DNA of 64,000 bases from Candidatus Limiplasma pullicola (GCA_018710985.1 DVIV01000034.1:46040-110039); one strand, 5' to 3'. Shown: positions 1 through 8,922, numbered from the stretch's first letter. Notes: generated from the letters alone by a model not told the origin. Translations and numbers: made by a program.

Positions 1-2
1 AC

Positions 3-272
3 GAAGTGTCCTACGAGGAGGGCCTCGCTTTTGCGAAGGAGGTGCTGGCACGGGATTATGGCGGCGACGGCGGCTGGCGCGAGGAAGCGTATCCGCTCTG
101 GTATGCCGAATTCATCCTCAGTTCACCCGCCGTGCCCGAAGAAGCAATCCCCGTATGGAATTTTGTCCTGAGGAATCCCCAAAGCGGGGAATTCTTTCAG
201 ATTTATGTGCATGCCGGACCGGACGGCCCGGAACTGGTAAAGGTTAATGTGTCCTGGAACAGCAACGGCTGA
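3..272 (+). CDS. C-terminal fragment of an unidentified protein
   Basis: The reading frame is open from the left edge to a TGA at 270-272, so this is the last ~90 residues of a longer protein cut by the window. A GTG at position 6 is possible as a start but has no visible ribosome binding site. The residues alternate acidic helix (GLAFAKEVLARDYG) with a beta-rich end (FFQIYVHAGPDGPELVKVNVSW). This resembles the end of the secreted protein at 4676-5557, which also finishes with a PepSY-like strand pattern. That similarity is an impression only. Function unknown. Confidence 0.55.
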   Translation, partial: EVSYEEGLAFAKEVLARDYGGDGGWREEAYPLWYAEFILSSPAVPEEAIPVWNFVLRNPQSGEFFQIYVHAGPDGPELVKVNVSWNSNG

Positions 273-352
273 CAGGAGAGTTATGAGATGTTGAGGCTGC
301 TTCCGGCAAAACAATGCGGGCAGCTCACCTGATGCGGGTTCATGAAAAAGGC

Positions 353-399
353 GCCGTTAAATGTTATGGCCCGCCGAAAGTCAACCCGGCGTTAACGGC
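353..399. repeat. Inverted repeat between the partial gene and the ABC module
   Basis: GCCGTTAA (353-360) pairs perfectly with TTAACGGC (392-399), with a smaller GC-rich hairpin in the loop. No T-tract follows, so it is not a clear terminator. It lies in the 192-bp gap where base composition changes from GC-rich to AT-rich. Confidence 0.4.
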
Positions 400-464
400 T
401 TGGGACTAGCCAGATCGACATGGAAGGAAATCATATTGGCAACATGATATAGGGGGATGAAGTT

Positions 465-2012
465 GTGCTGCCTGTATATCTATGCATGATTTGGATCGCT
501 GCCTCGCTGCTGGCATCAGCGCTTACCCCATCCATAGATGCTTTCAGGAGCGTTGTATATATCAGCCTGATGGCTTTATTTGCTTCCTTTATGCTGCATA
601 TACAACGAAGCAGGCAGACCATTCGTATCGCACGGTATAGCGGGCTGTCCTTGTGTAACACAGCAGAATGTATTGTGGGAAGGTACGGATTTGCATTTCT
701 GCTGATCATTGGTCTTGCCATGGCTGCTTCGTGTTTTAACAGTGGATCTTTGCTTCCCGTATTCGTTTGTTATTGCTTCATCCATGTGATATGTTTCGGC
801 GCGCTGTCTTTGCACTATTTCAATCATTCTATTGACAACGGGAGAATAAAGCTTGGCATCTTCGCACTCATACAGATAGCAATCAAAGTTGTTTCGCTCG
901 CTTTGATTGTCGGAACAACCTATGCAACGTATCAATACACAGTGGACCTCATGAACAGATTGCCTCGGACAGCGGAATGGAAAACTTATGAGAACGAATA
1001 CGGAGTCGTTCCGGACTTGTTTGTTGGAGAAGATGAAAAAATCATCTATGACCAGGTAAACAGAAATGATCTTGCGATCAATGGCGAGCTATACACCTGG
1101 CTCAACCATTATGGAGCGATCTATTGCAGGCAGGACGCCGATGTTAACGGCGTCCCCATATTGTATGTGAATCCCAATTATCTCGGCATCATTCCAGTCA
1201 TTGACGCTGAGGGTAGCACAGTAAACATAAGCAAGGACGAAACAGACATCATCATACTCAGCCCGCTGGAAGCCAGCCAGGATAGTAAAATAACGGCTTT
1301 TTTCAGAGAAAGACGAAACGGGATGCTAAAGCTGGAGCGCCAGTACGCCGTCCCACAGAATGCGCACAGTGAAGCCATACAAGTCATACACATAAAACCA
1401 TCACAAAAGCTTTTTACATTTCGGCCGGATACAGAATACTGTGAGAATGCGATTGTTTGCGTGCTCACGGAGAAGAATAGCCTCATTACCGAGCGCGTGT
1501 GCATCACGGGGAACGGTGTGCTTGATCCGCTGAAAATATATATAGGCAGCGGAAGCGATGAATATAAACTCGATATATCAAAAAAACTTGCTGACTTGGG
1601 ACTTGATGATAACATTCAATCGATTGTGTCGCTCCGACAATCAATAGACGCGTTGCGGCGCGAATGGAGGAGCAGGATAGCTGCACTTGGGATGGTCATC
1701 ATATTTCTCTTTTTATCTCAACTTATCAGCAATGTTTTGACGTTTCGTGCATACATCAAAAGAGCGATTCCTTTGATCATTCTAAAATATATTAACGGCT
1801 ATTCTACATTCAAACGATATGCCGTTTATTATTTCATCATGATATTTCAAATGATTTTAACGGTTTTGATATGTTGCGCGCGTCGGGTGAGCTTCGAATT
1901 TGGTTTGGTGTGGTGTGCATTGGATATTGGCGAATATTACCTGTTGAAAAAAACAGCGCTTCGCTATGAAAAGCGAATGCGATCAGAGTACATGAAGGAG
2001 GTCAATGGATGA
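465..2012 (+). CDS. Bacteriocin-associated integral membrane protein (DUF1430-like), N-terminus possibly lost
   Basis: 515 residues from a GTG with AGGGGG at 451-456. Predicted membrane segments lie at about 1-20, 25-45, 70-112 and 128-155, followed by an extracytoplasmic domain of about 240 residues (LYTWLNHYGAIY and YVNPNYLGI motifs) and two or three C-terminal segments from about 405. This order, and the partner ATPase overlapping by 4 bp, match bacteriocin-associated or immunity-type ABC permeases (DUF1430-like). Members I know begin with one membrane helix and a large ectodomain that are absent here. A stop codon lies just upstream in frame, so the gene may be truncated. The module is visibly AT-rich compared with its neighbours, suggesting transfer. 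Role, by family: export or self-protection; the substrate is unknown. Confidence 0.6.
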   Translation: MLPVYLCMIWIAASLLASALTPSIDAFRSVVYISLMALFASFMLHIQRSRQTIRIARYSGLSLCNTAECIVGRYGFAFLLIIGLAMAASCFNSGSLLPVFVCYCFIHVICFGALSLHYFNHSIDNGRIKLGIFALIQIAIKVVSLALIVGTTYATYQYTVDLMNRLPRTAEWKTYENEYGVVPDLFVGEDEKIIYDQVNRNDLAINGELYTWLNHYGAIYCRQDADVNGVPILYVNPNYLGIIPVIDAEGSTVNISKDETDIIILSPLEASQDSKITAFFRERRNGMLKLERQYAVPQNAHSEAIQVIHIKPSQKLFTFRPDTEYCENAIVCVLTEKNSLITERVCITGNGVLDPLKIYIGSGSDEYKLDISKKLADLGLDDNIQSIVSLRQSIDALRREWRSRIAALGMVIIFLFLSQLISNVLTFRAYIKRAIPLIILKYINGYSTFKRYAVYYFIMIFQMILTVLICCARRVSFEFGLVWCALDIGEYYLLKKTALRYEKRMRSEYMKEVNG

Positions 2013-2671
2013 ATGTATGTGAGTTCAGCAACGTAACAAAGAGATATGGAGATAGAGTCATTCTTGATCGTGTAACCGGAGCGTTTGCCAGAGGAGAAAT
2101 GGTCGCGCTGATTGGGAAAACAGGCAGTGGAAAGACAACATTGCTGAATGTTCTTACCGGTGTCATCACGCCGGATCATGGTCAGATCATGCTGTTCGGG
2201 GAAGAGCTCAAGCGAAAGCGAGGTTCCAGAACACTTCAGCAGTTATATAGGAATAAAATATCCTTGATGTTTCAGCAGGGAAATGTTGTGCTGGAGAAGT
2301 CTATTGAGTGGAATCTCCGTTTGCCTCTTATACCACATAAACTAAAACAAGATCAAATTAGCATCAAAGTACATGATGTGATGAAGCTCGTTGGTTTGAC
2401 GCAGGATCCAAAAGAGAAAGCAGCTCATCTGTCAGGCGGCGAAATCAGAAAACTGGCGTTTGCGCGAGCAATCATAAAACCCTGGGAGCTGCTTATACTC
2501 GATGAGCCAACAACCAATCTGGACAAGTCAGGCGCAATGCAACTCATGGACATTGTCGCAAACTTGCATCACGAGAATACTACCATACTCATTGCGACAC
2601 ATGATCCTGAGGTAGTCAAGCGCTGCCAGAGAACGGTATTATTGCGCAATGGGTTTATGGAGAGCAACTGA
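2009..2671 (+). CDS. ABC transporter ATP-binding protein, bacteriocin-export type
   Basis: 220 residues, a single nucleotide-binding domain. Walker A GKTGSGKTT is near residue 36, the Q-loop is MFQQGN, the signature is LSGGE, and Walker B is LLILDEPT followed by the H-loop histidine in ATHD. The order and size match the LolD/MacB-like ATPases that energise small export or immunity permeases. The start ATG overlaps the stop of the membrane protein (ATGA), so the two are translationally coupled and probably form one complex. It shares the AT-rich composition of the permease gene. No peptide precursor gene was recognised on either side. Confidence 0.8.
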   Translation: MNVCEFSNVTKRYGDRVILDRVTGAFARGEMVALIGKTGSGKTTLLNVLTGVITPDHGQIMLFGEELKRKRGSRTLQQLYRNKISLMFQQGNVVLEKSIEWNLRLPLIPHKLKQDQISIKVHDVMKLVGLTQDPKEKAAHLSGGEIRKLAFARAIIKPWELLILDEPTTNLDKSGAMQLMDIVANLHHENTTILIATHDPEVVKRCQRTVLLRNGFMESN

Positions 2672-2877
2672 TCCGCCGCGTATCTGATGCAAGCTGGCAG
2701 AACGGAATCACTGCCTGGCAGAGATGGGAAAACGCCATCTCAAGGAATGCCAAATGAGGAAGCAGGATTCGGATTTCATTTTGAGGGATACGACCCGCCA
2801 AAACTTCCAAAATGGTTTTTTGCCGGTATGAGGCTGCCGCATGTGGAAGCGGTAGCATGTGATTTTGATATTGAAAA

Positions 2878-3519
2878 TCATCCCTCGCTGTTCTCATCCC
2901 ACCACACGACGCAGTTGACAAACTCCACCAGCGTATCAAAATGATTCTGAAGATCGAGATGGATAACCTCACCATCGCTTAGGAAGGTATAGGAGGGCTC
3001 AGTCTCGCCCTGCGCAGACGCGATGGAGGAAACTGCAACATAGCCGTTCTTGCCGGGAATGTTGGTAACTGCGTAGACAAACATGGGCAGCTCGAACAAG
3101 GTGATCAGGCGCCGGTGGGAAATGGTCACTTTTTCAAACGGCGTTTGAAATTCCGGCTGATAGGATACGCGCTGCATGCGGCAGTGGTCCGGCAAGGTGA
3201 TGGTGTTTCCCTCCGCCAGATAAAGCGTATAGGACGTTTCGCCCACAAGATCATATTCCCGTAGCGCCTCATCTTCTGCGCAGGCTACCTGTACCCTGCC
3301 GTTGCACGCCTCGTCCGAAAAGATCGTGTAAATGCCTGCATTCAGTGTCTCTCCTACGGAATAGGTGCCGGGCACATCAATGACCGTATCGCTTGAGGCT
3401 GTGTCATAGACGCTCTTATTCTGGACGCTGTAAGGGCTTCCTTCCTCTTCTGCCGCTGCGGGACAAAGAGAGGTACACAGCACTATCAGCAGCATAAAAA
3501 GGGTTCCAATCCGTTTCAT
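2878..3519 (-). CDS. Secreted protein, shorter member of a tandem paralogous pair
   Basis: 213 residues from ATG 3519, chosen because GGAGG lies 8-10 bases upstream and the product then opens with a typical signal peptide (MKRIGTLFMLLIVLCTSLCPAAAEE). The mature part is beta-rich and shares many motifs in order with the gene directly upstream: AGIYTI, LYLAEG, CRMQRV, ISHRRLITLFELP, VTNIPG and VEFVNCVVW. Its start overlaps the upstream stop by 4 bp, so the two are co-translated. I do not recognise the family. The GIYTI stretch recalls small secreted Clostridia proteins with a jelly-roll-like fold, which is only a guess. Confidence 0.75.
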   Translation of the reverse strand: MKRIGTLFMLLIVLCTSLCPAAAEEEGSPYSVQNKSVYDTASSDTVIDVPGTYSVGETLNAGIYTIFSDEACNGRVQVACAEDEALREYDLVGETSYTLYLAEGNTITLPDHCRMQRVSYQPEFQTPFEKVTISHRRLITLFELPMFVYAVTNIPGKNGYVAVSSIASAQGETEPSYTFLSDGEVIHLDLQNHFDTLVEFVNCVVWWDENSEG

Positions 3520-4367
3520 GTTTGTCTCCTCCCTACGCCGACTTCGGCGGGCCATACGATGCAGTTGACGAACTCGACAAACCGGTCGTCCTGGCGCCAC
3601 AGCTCCAGCGAAACGGTTTCTCCCTCCCGGATTTCGGTACGTACAGGCGCCTCTTTACCCGTTTCGGCCCCGATGGTGGATACGATGAAGTACGCTTCCT
3701 CGCCGGGAATGCTCGTCACGAGATAATCACAGGTGGGCAGCTCAAACCATGTGAAGAATCGGCGGTGGGAAATGGTGAGCTTCTGCCGCTGATCCTCAAA
3801 AACCGGGTTATAGCGCACCCGGCGCATCTGACAGTTCGCTGGCAGCTCCACGGTCATCCCCTCGCCGAGATAGAGCGAGCAAAGGGTTTCGCCCTCCAGC
3901 GGATAGGCGTACAGCGCCTCTCCGCCGCCAGTGAGTACGCGTGCTTCGCCGGCGCAAAGCGAATCCGACTCGATGGTGTAGATGCCGGGGTCCATATCGC
4001 GCCCGGCGAGATACGCGCCCGCCTGGGTGATCAGGGTACTGTTTTTCGCGGTGTCATAGGCGCTGCGCGGGCGATAGACAAAGGGGTTGGACATTTCCTC
4101 CAGCGCGTTGCCTTCCAACTGCCCGAAGCACAGCGTACAGGGAAGGAGGGTCTGGTAGGGCGCCTCGGAGAGCGCTTCCGGGGTCAAAGCGAGCAGAGAC
4201 GCCCGGTCCTGCGATGGAAGGAGCGGACAGGCAGGGTCCACATGATAGGATGACGTATCGTGCGGGGCGACATAGTAGACGGTTTCCCCGGTCTGCGCCA
4301 AGCTGGTTAAGGATACCGACAGGGTCATGCACAGCAGAATCAGGCATAGTCGGACGCGCTGCTTCAT
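3516..4367 (-). CDS. Secreted protein, longer member of the pair with an extra Cys/His N-terminal module
   Basis: 283 residues from ATG 4367 (AGGAGG about 8 bases upstream; signal peptide MKQRVRLCLILLCMTLSVS). Residues ~32-85 form a module absent from the downstream paralogue: YHVDPACPLLP, then a leucine-rich helix, then LLPCTLC. The spacing HxxxxC...CxxC resembles the short metal-binding repeat found in many Gram-positive surface proteins (H-x-D-x-x-C ... A-L-x-x-x-x-x-P-C-x-x-C). The remaining ~190 residues align by eye with the neighbour throughout. The pair probably arose by gene duplication, with module gain or loss. Function unknown; likely extracytoplasmic. Confidence 0.75.
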   Translation of the reverse strand: MKQRVRLCLILLCMTLSVSLTSLAQTGETVYYVAPHDTSSYHVDPACPLLPSQDRASLLALTPEALSEAPYQTLLPCTLCFGQLEGNALEEMSNPFVYRPRSAYDTAKNSTLITQAGAYLAGRDMDPGIYTIESDSLCAGEARVLTGGGEALYAYPLEGETLCSLYLGEGMTVELPANCQMRRVRYNPVFEDQRQKLTISHRRFFTWFELPTCDYLVTSIPGEEAYFIVSTIGAETGKEAPVRTEIREGETVSLELWRQDDRFVEFVNCIVWPAEVGVGRRQT

Positions 4368-4675
4368 CGTTCTTCCTCCTATCGGCATAAGGTATCCTTT
4401 CATAATAATAACGAATCAGCCAAAAGATACTATCCCGTAACGAGAAGGTACAAGCTGCCCGAATCAGCATGGGATCATTCGACCTGACAACGGCCCCGCT
4501 TAAACAAGAAAAACATACCCCAAAAATCAGCGGAACGTATTTTTGCAACCGCAAAGAAACAGGGACTATTTTACTTTTTCCCAAAACAGTGAGTTTTCGG
4601 AAGGATATCAAACATGTATACGTTGTATTTTGCAGAAAAACAAGTTCTCAAAAATTGGCTGGAGGTAAGGAAGAG

Positions 4676-5557
4676 ATGCGGGCTGTACGTTCAGGTTCAT
4701 TTCTTTTGACCATTCTGCTTGTGCTGCATCCCTTGGGTTCCTTTTCGGAAAACAAGGCAACGGCTACCATGTTTTCCGATACACACGCAGCTGTCAATGC
4801 CGATATCTCCGGGACGCTTGAGAAGGAATGGAAACATGAATTTTCCATGGACACTCCGGGCCCGGATGCATTGACATCGGATGCCGCCGTGGAGAGAGCC
4901 ATGGAGGTGCTTCTCAGCCAGAATGCGGTGATCGAGCGAAATCCGCAAAACCCGGATCACTACAATTTCCTGCTTTTGGAAGTGGAAGATCGCGCTCTTT
5001 CTTACACGGCTCATTATGTTGCGCTCAGCCGGGGAAGCCCGGCCGCGCATGCGTGGATTGTTACTTTTTTCATCGAGGATACGCCCTTTTATGTCGGGAC
5101 CGTGACGGTTGCCTCTCCCGATGGAGAGGTGATCGAAACAAGCTTCGGCTTTATCCGGCAGGTTGTGGAAATCTGGGAGCGGGAAAAGGGGCCGGAGTTT
5201 TTCTGGAGCATCGAAGATCAGTATCTTTTCGATCAGCTGTACCAGAACCGGAGCTGGAACTATCAGCCGGCGCTGCCCGATGAGCAGGATCTGCCGCAGG
5301 AGGCGGCCGTGGCAGGGGCGCTGGAAGCGGTAGCCCAAACGTACAATCTTTCGCCGCAGGTGTTACAGGAGGAGTATTTGTTGTCCACACAGCTTTGTTA
5401 TGTGGATGCCAGAGATCCTTCCAGCAAAATATGGAGGATTGCTTTTCGGAAGCTGGACCCGGCGACACAGACGTATGCCTTGCTGTATGCCGTGGACATT
5501 TCCGCGGCGGATGGCTCGATTGTGGACATCAACAACAACACCTCCGGGCAAGGCTGA
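4676..5557 (+). CDS. Secreted protein with PepSY-like repeats
   Basis: 293 residues from ATG 4676 (GGAGG at 4661-4665). An upstream in-frame ATG at 4469 exists, but only this start gives a signal peptide at the very N-terminus (MRAVRSGSFLLTILLVLHPLG). The mature protein holds two or three units in which an alpha helix (AVERAMEVLLSQNAV; AAVAGALEAVAQTYNL) precedes strands ending in a Gly-Asp-Gly-type turn (VASPDGEVIE; ISAADGSIVDIN). This is the usual look of PepSY-like domains. It stands alone and is transcribed divergently from the paralogous pair. Function unknown. Confidence 0.7.
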   Translation: MRAVRSGSFLLTILLVLHPLGSFSENKATATMFSDTHAAVNADISGTLEKEWKHEFSMDTPGPDALTSDAAVERAMEVLLSQNAVIERNPQNPDHYNFLLLEVEDRALSYTAHYVALSRGSPAAHAWIVTFFIEDTPFYVGTVTVASPDGEVIETSFGFIRQVVEIWEREKGPEFFWSIEDQYLFDQLYQNRSWNYQPALPDEQDLPQEAAVAGALEAVAQTYNLSPQVLQEEYLLSTQLCYVDARDPSSKIWRIAFRKLDPATQTYALLYAVDISAADGSIVDINNNTSGQG

Positions 5558-5615
5558 TGCATGAAGGGGGAGAAGGGCGGCTCCCGGGAGGGGAGTGGAC
5601 ACGGAATTCACAAAG

Positions 5616-5637
5616 GGCGGAAAAAGCGCTTTCCGCC
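5616..5637 (+). terminator. Hairpin after the secreted PepSY-like protein
   Basis: GGCGGAAA (5616-5623) pairs with TTTCCGCC (5630-5637) around a 6-base loop. Only a short TTC follows, so termination may be weak. Confidence 0.45.
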
Positions 5638-5680
5638 TTCGCAGGATGCGCGGGAGCAGGGAAGGCAAACGCTTCCGCTC

Positions 5681-5710
5681 TTGACATACGCCCCCTGCCC
5701 GCGTTATGAT
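5681..5710 (+). promoter_or_regulatory. Sigma-A promoter of metY-metA
   Basis: TTGACA at 5681-5686 and TATGAT at 5705-5710 are separated by 18 bases. Transcription would start near 5717, giving a leader of about 100 bases before metY. Confidence 0.75.
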
Positions 5711-5769
5711 GCCGGTATGGCGGCAAGCGGCTTTTCCCGTCGGCTGCCGCGATTGTTCCGGCATGATTC

Positions 5770-5789
5770 GCGCCCCTACGGCGCTTTTT
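5770..5789 (+). promoter_or_regulatory. Terminator-like hairpin in the metY leader (candidate attenuator)
   Basis: GCGCC (5770-5774) pairs with GGCGC (5780-5784) and is followed by five T residues, within the leader of metY. An upstream stem (GCGGCA 5720-5725 with TGCCGC 5745-5750) could be part of a competing fold. I do not see the conserved sequence of a SAM-I (S-box) riboswitch or a T-box. Confidence 0.4.
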
Positions 5790-5820
5790 CCAATGCGGGC
5801 AGGAAAGGAGAACCCCCATT

Positions 5821-7104
5821 ATGAGCGAGCAGCGCATCGAAACCATCTGCGTCCAGGGAGGATACACCCCCGGAAACGGCGAACCACGGCAAATCCCCAT
5901 CGTCCAGTCCACCACCTTCAAATATGCCACCAGCGAGGACATGGGCAAGCTCTTTGACCTGGAGGCTTCGGGCTATTTTTATACCCGCCTGCAAAACCCC
6001 ACCAACGATTACGTGGCGGCCAAGATCGCCGCGCTGGAGGGCGGCACGGCGGCCATGCTGACCTCGTCGGGGCAGGCGGCGAATTTCTTTGCCCTGTTCA
6101 ATATCGCCACCTGCGGAGACCATATCGTGGCTTCTTCCAGCATCTACGGGGGCACGTTCAACCTGATTTCCGTCACCATGGCGAAGATGGGCATTACATG
6201 TACCTTTGTCGCGCCGGACTGTACGGCGGAAGAGCTGGACGCAGCGTTCCGCCCCAACACCAAGGCCGTCTTTGGCGAAACCATCGCCAACCCCGCGCTG
6301 ACCGTACTGGACATTGAGAAGTTTGCCGCTGCCGCGCACGCGCACGGCGTACCCCTGATCGTGGACAACACCTTTCCCACGCCCGTCAACTGCCGGCCGC
6401 TGGAGTGGGGCGCGGACATCGTGACGCATTCCACCACCAAGTACATGGACGGGCACGGCACGGCCGTGGGCGGAGCCATCGTGGACGGAGGCCGGTTTGA
6501 CTGGATGGCCCATGCGGACAAGTTCCCAGGCCTGTGTACCCCGGACGACAGCTACCATGGCATCACGTATGCAGAGCGCTTCGGGAAGGAAGGGGCCTTC
6601 ATCACCAAATGCACCGCGCAGCTGATGCGCGATTTGGGCTCCATCCAGTCACCCCAGCATGCTTTTTACCTGAATCTGGGCCTGGAAAGCCTGCATGTGC
6701 GCATGGCCCGTCACTGTGAAAACGGACAGGCAGTGGCGGAATACCTATCGGCGCATCCCAAGGTGGCGCGGGTGATCTATTGCGGCCTGCCCGGCGATCC
6801 CTATCATGCGCTGGCGCAGAAATACCTCCCAAACGGCTCGTGCGGCGTGGTTTCCTTCGAGCTTAAGGGCGGACGCACGGCAGCCAGCACCTTTATGAGG
6901 GCGCTCCGGCTGGCGGCCATTGAAACCCATGTGGCCGACGCCCGCACCTGCTGCCTCAACCCCGCCAGCTCCACCCACCGCCAGATGACTGACGAGCAGC
7001 TGCATGCCGCCGGCATTCCCGCCGGCCTGGTGCGCATGAGCTGCGGCTTGGAGAGCCGGGAGGACCTGATCGCCGATATCTCCCAGGCGTTGGATGTCAT
7101 CTGA
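5821..7104 (+). CDS. metY: O-acetylhomoserine aminocarboxypropyltransferase (sulfhydrylase)
   Basis: 427 residues, the normal length for this PLP enzyme of the Cys/Met metabolism family. It makes homocysteine from O-acetyl-L-homoserine and sulfide in the cytosol. Visible motifs: TRLQNPT near the N-terminus, SSGQAA, the PLP-site strand VDNTFPTP, and the Schiff-base lysine in [11 protein letters not shown] (K207). The long insert with [17 protein letters not shown] is typical of MetY rather than cystathionine gamma-synthase. metA follows 38 bp downstream and supplies the acetylated substrate, so the two form one operon. Confidence 0.93.
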   Translation: MSEQRIETICVQGGYTPGNGEPRQIPIVQSTTFKYATSEDMGKLFDLEASGYFYTRLQNPTNDYVAAKIAALEGGTAAMLTSSGQAANFFALFNIATCGDHIVASSSIYGGTFNLISVTMAKMGITCTFVAPDCTAEELDAAFRPNTKAVFGETIANPALTVLDIEKFAAAAHAHGVPLIVDNTFPTPVNCRPLEWGADIVTHSTTKYMDGHGTAVGGAIVDGGRFDWMAHADKFPGLCTPDDSYHGITYAERFGKEGAFITKCTAQLMRDLGSIQSPQHAFYLNLGLESLHVRMARHCENGQAVAEYLSAHPKVARVIYCGLPGDPYHALAQKYLPNGSCGVVSFELKGGRTAASTFMRALRLAAIETHVADARTCCLNPASSTHRQMTDEQLHAAGIPAGLVRMSCGLESREDLIADISQALDVI

Positions 7105-7142
7105 GCGGCGAGCGCTATCATCAGTCAAAGCGAGGCGATCCT

Positions 7143-8084
7143 ATGCCCATCAAGATTCCCAACCAGCTTCCGGCTACCGAAACCCTGACGCGTGAAAACA
7201 TCTTCGTGATGACGGAAACCCGCGCCATGACGCAGGATATCCGGCCTCTGCGCATTCTGCTTCTCAATCTGATGCCCACCAAGGTGGATACCGAAACGCA
7301 GTTTGCCCGCGTGCTGGGAAATACCCCGCTGCAAATTGAGCTGGAGCTGATCGCGCCTTCGGGCCGTGTATCCAAGAATACGCCGCAGGAGCACATGCTG
7401 GCGTTTTACAAGCGGTTTTCCGACGTGAAGGACCAGAAGTTCGACGGACTGCTCATCACCGGCGCGCCGGTGGAGCACCTGCCCTTTGAGCAGGTGGACT
7501 ACTGGCCGGAGCTGTGCGAAATCATGGAATGGAGCAAAACGCACGTCCATTCCACGCTGCACATCTGCTGGGGCGCGCAGGCCGGGCTGTATTATCACTA
7601 CGGCATTCCCAAGCGCCAGCTGCCCCGCAAGCTGTTCGGCGTGTTTGAGCATACGGTGGAGGACCCCAACTTCATCCTGTTCCGCGGCTTTGATGACCGT
7701 TTCTGGGTGCCCCATTCCCGCAACACCACCGTTGACCGCGCGGATATCGAGGCGGTGCCGGGCCTCAAGGTGCTGGCCGCCTCGCCGGAGGCGGGCGTAT
7801 ACGCCGTGAAGACCGAGGGCGGCCGGCAGGTCTACCTCATGGGCCACGCCGAGTACGACCGCGACACCCTCAAAAAGGAGTACCTGCGGGACGTCGCCGC
7901 GGGCGTGGACATTCAGCTTCCGCAGCACTATTTCCCCGATGACGACCCGGAAAAGGAGCCCGTGGTGCGGTGGCGTTCCTGCGCCAACCTGCTCTACTCC
8001 AACTGGCTGGACTATTTCGTCTATCAAACCACGCCCTACGACCTCTCCGCCTCTTTCCCGGACGGGCATTCGGCGGAGGAATGA
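7143..8084 (+). CDS. metA: Homoserine O-acetyltransferase (MetA family)
   Basis: 313 residues, full length. It activates L-homoserine for methionine synthesis. Catalytic Cys142 lies in HICWGAQ, and the later histidine in MGHAEYD. Residue 111 is Glu (ITGAPVE). In characterised MetA proteins Glu at this position favours acetyl-CoA, whereas Gly (as in Escherichia coli) favours succinyl-CoA. Acetylation is therefore predicted despite the common database name 'succinyltransferase'. It fits the upstream metY, which uses O-acetylhomoserine. Confidence 0.93.
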   Translation: MPIKIPNQLPATETLTRENIFVMTETRAMTQDIRPLRILLLNLMPTKVDTETQFARVLGNTPLQIELELIAPSGRVSKNTPQEHMLAFYKRFSDVKDQKFDGLLITGAPVEHLPFEQVDYWPELCEIMEWSKTHVHSTLHICWGAQAGLYYHYGIPKRQLPRKLFGVFEHTVEDPNFILFRGFDDRFWVPHSRNTTVDRADIEAVPGLKVLAASPEAGVYAVKTEGGRQVYLMGHAEYDRDTLKKEYLRDVAAGVDIQLPQHYFPDDDPEKEPVVRWRSCANLLYSNWLDYFVYQTTPYDLSASFPDGHSAEE

Positions 8085-8155
8085 CGGCCGCTGGAGCATG
8101 CAGCCATGCGAAACGGCCCCTTGCCGACAGATTTGAGAAAAAGCGGAAAACCATC

Positions 8156-8185
8156 TTGACAAACGCCCCCCAAATCCGATATAAT
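8156..8185 (+). promoter_or_regulatory. Promoter of tRNA-Leu(GAG)
   Basis: TTGACA (8156-8161), an 18-base spacer, then a perfect TATAAT (8180-8185), 25 bases before the tRNA 5' end. Confidence 0.85.
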
Positions 8186-8210
8186 ACCTATCGTTGCGAA
8201 ACAGCAACGC

Positions 8211-8294
8211 GCGATCGTGGCGGAATTGGCATACGCGCACGTTTGAGGGGCGTGTCCGATAAGGGTACGGGTTCAAGTCCCGTCGATCGCACCA
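8211..8294 (+). tRNA. tRNA-Leu (anticodon GAG)
   Basis: 84 bases with an encoded CCA end. Acceptor GCGATCG pairs with CGATCGC. The anticodon arm is CACGT-TTGAGGG-GCGTG with anticodon GAG. A long variable arm is present, as expected for a class II tRNA, and the T-arm carries GGTTCAAGTCC. It reads CUC and CUU codons. Confidence 0.95.
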
Positions 8295-8296
8295 AG

Positions 8297-8334
8297 ATTC
8301 CGTGGAATCAAAGGATTCCACGGAATTTCTTTTC
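8297..8334 (+). terminator. Intrinsic terminator of tRNA-Leu(GAG)
   Basis: A perfect 13-bp stem (8297-8309 with 8314-8326), an AAAG-type tetraloop and the tail TTCTTTTC. Confidence 0.9.
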
Positions 8335-8476
8335 ATGGCAACGGGAGTGCTGCGGCTGAAGCGTCTCAGCCCGGCTTTGCCTTCGCACCTTCTGCTGCGT
8401 TATCATCCAGTCAGGGTTGTGGTCCATACGCCCCTTCGATCAGCAGAAGGGCCTTACAGGGCGGGAGGACGGTTTT

Positions 8477-8818
8477 ATGTGCGATACAGAGAAAATTGGC
8501 TGCTGCGGCGCGTACTGCGGAACATGCCGTGAATTTTCGAAAACCTGCAAGGGGTGCAAACCGGGGTATCTGAATGGTTCGCGGGACTTGCACCGGGCGA
8601 GGTGCAGCATAAAGATCTGCTGTCTGACCAGAAGCTGTATCACCTGCGCAGACTGCGAGATGTTTGACAGTTGCGAAACCATTCAGCGCTTTCTACGCCA
8701 TCCCGGCTACAAGTACTCCAAATACAGGCAGGCGTTGGTCTTTATTCGCGCACATGGTTATGCCGCGTTTATGAATGCGGCGGATCGGTGGACAAACGCT
8801 TACGGGAAATTCACATAA
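8477..8818 (+). CDS. DUF3795-like cysteine-rich protein
   Basis: 113 residues from ATG 8477 (GGGAGG at 8463-8468). A dense set of cysteines occupies the first ~70 residues: GCCGAYCGTC, CKGCKPG, C-x4-CC and CITCADC. The C-terminal half is helical and ends with a FIRAHGYAAFM-like segment. This pattern is typical of small DUF3795 proteins of anaerobes, thought to bind zinc or an iron-sulfur cluster; no biochemical role is known to me. It stands alone between a tRNA and a convergent gene. Confidence 0.75.
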   Translation: MCDTEKIGCCGAYCGTCREFSKTCKGCKPGYLNGSRDLHRARCSIKICCLTRSCITCADCEMFDSCETIQRFLRHPGYKYSKYRQALVFIRAHGYAAFMNAADRWTNAYGKFT

Positions 8819-8885
8819 GGCGGCTTTTTCTGTGATCGTCCGGACAAGCCCGTTTTTCGCTGCTTGCAGAATCCACCCACCTCCG

Positions 8886-8922
8886 GCAAAAGCCGCCTGA
8901 AAACCGGCGCTTCCAGGCGGCT
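8886..8922 (-). terminator. Intrinsic terminator of the binding-protein-like gene
   Basis: On the minus strand AGCCGCCTG and CAGGCGGCT form a 9-bp stem (plus-strand arms 8891-8899 and 8914-8922) followed by TTTTGCC, 18 bases beyond the stop codon of the upstream minus-strand gene. Confidence 0.75.

Noticed and set aside
2687..2944. 85-codon open frame after the ABC ATPase gene
   Set aside because: It has no clear ribosome binding site, overlaps the end of the opposite-strand secreted-protein gene, and its tail is the antisense of that gene. 2672-2877 is left as non-coding.
4469..4675. N-terminal extension of the 4676-5557 gene from an ATG at 4469
   Set aside because: It would bury the signal peptide 69 residues inside the protein, and there is a good ribosome binding site at 4661-4665 for the later start.
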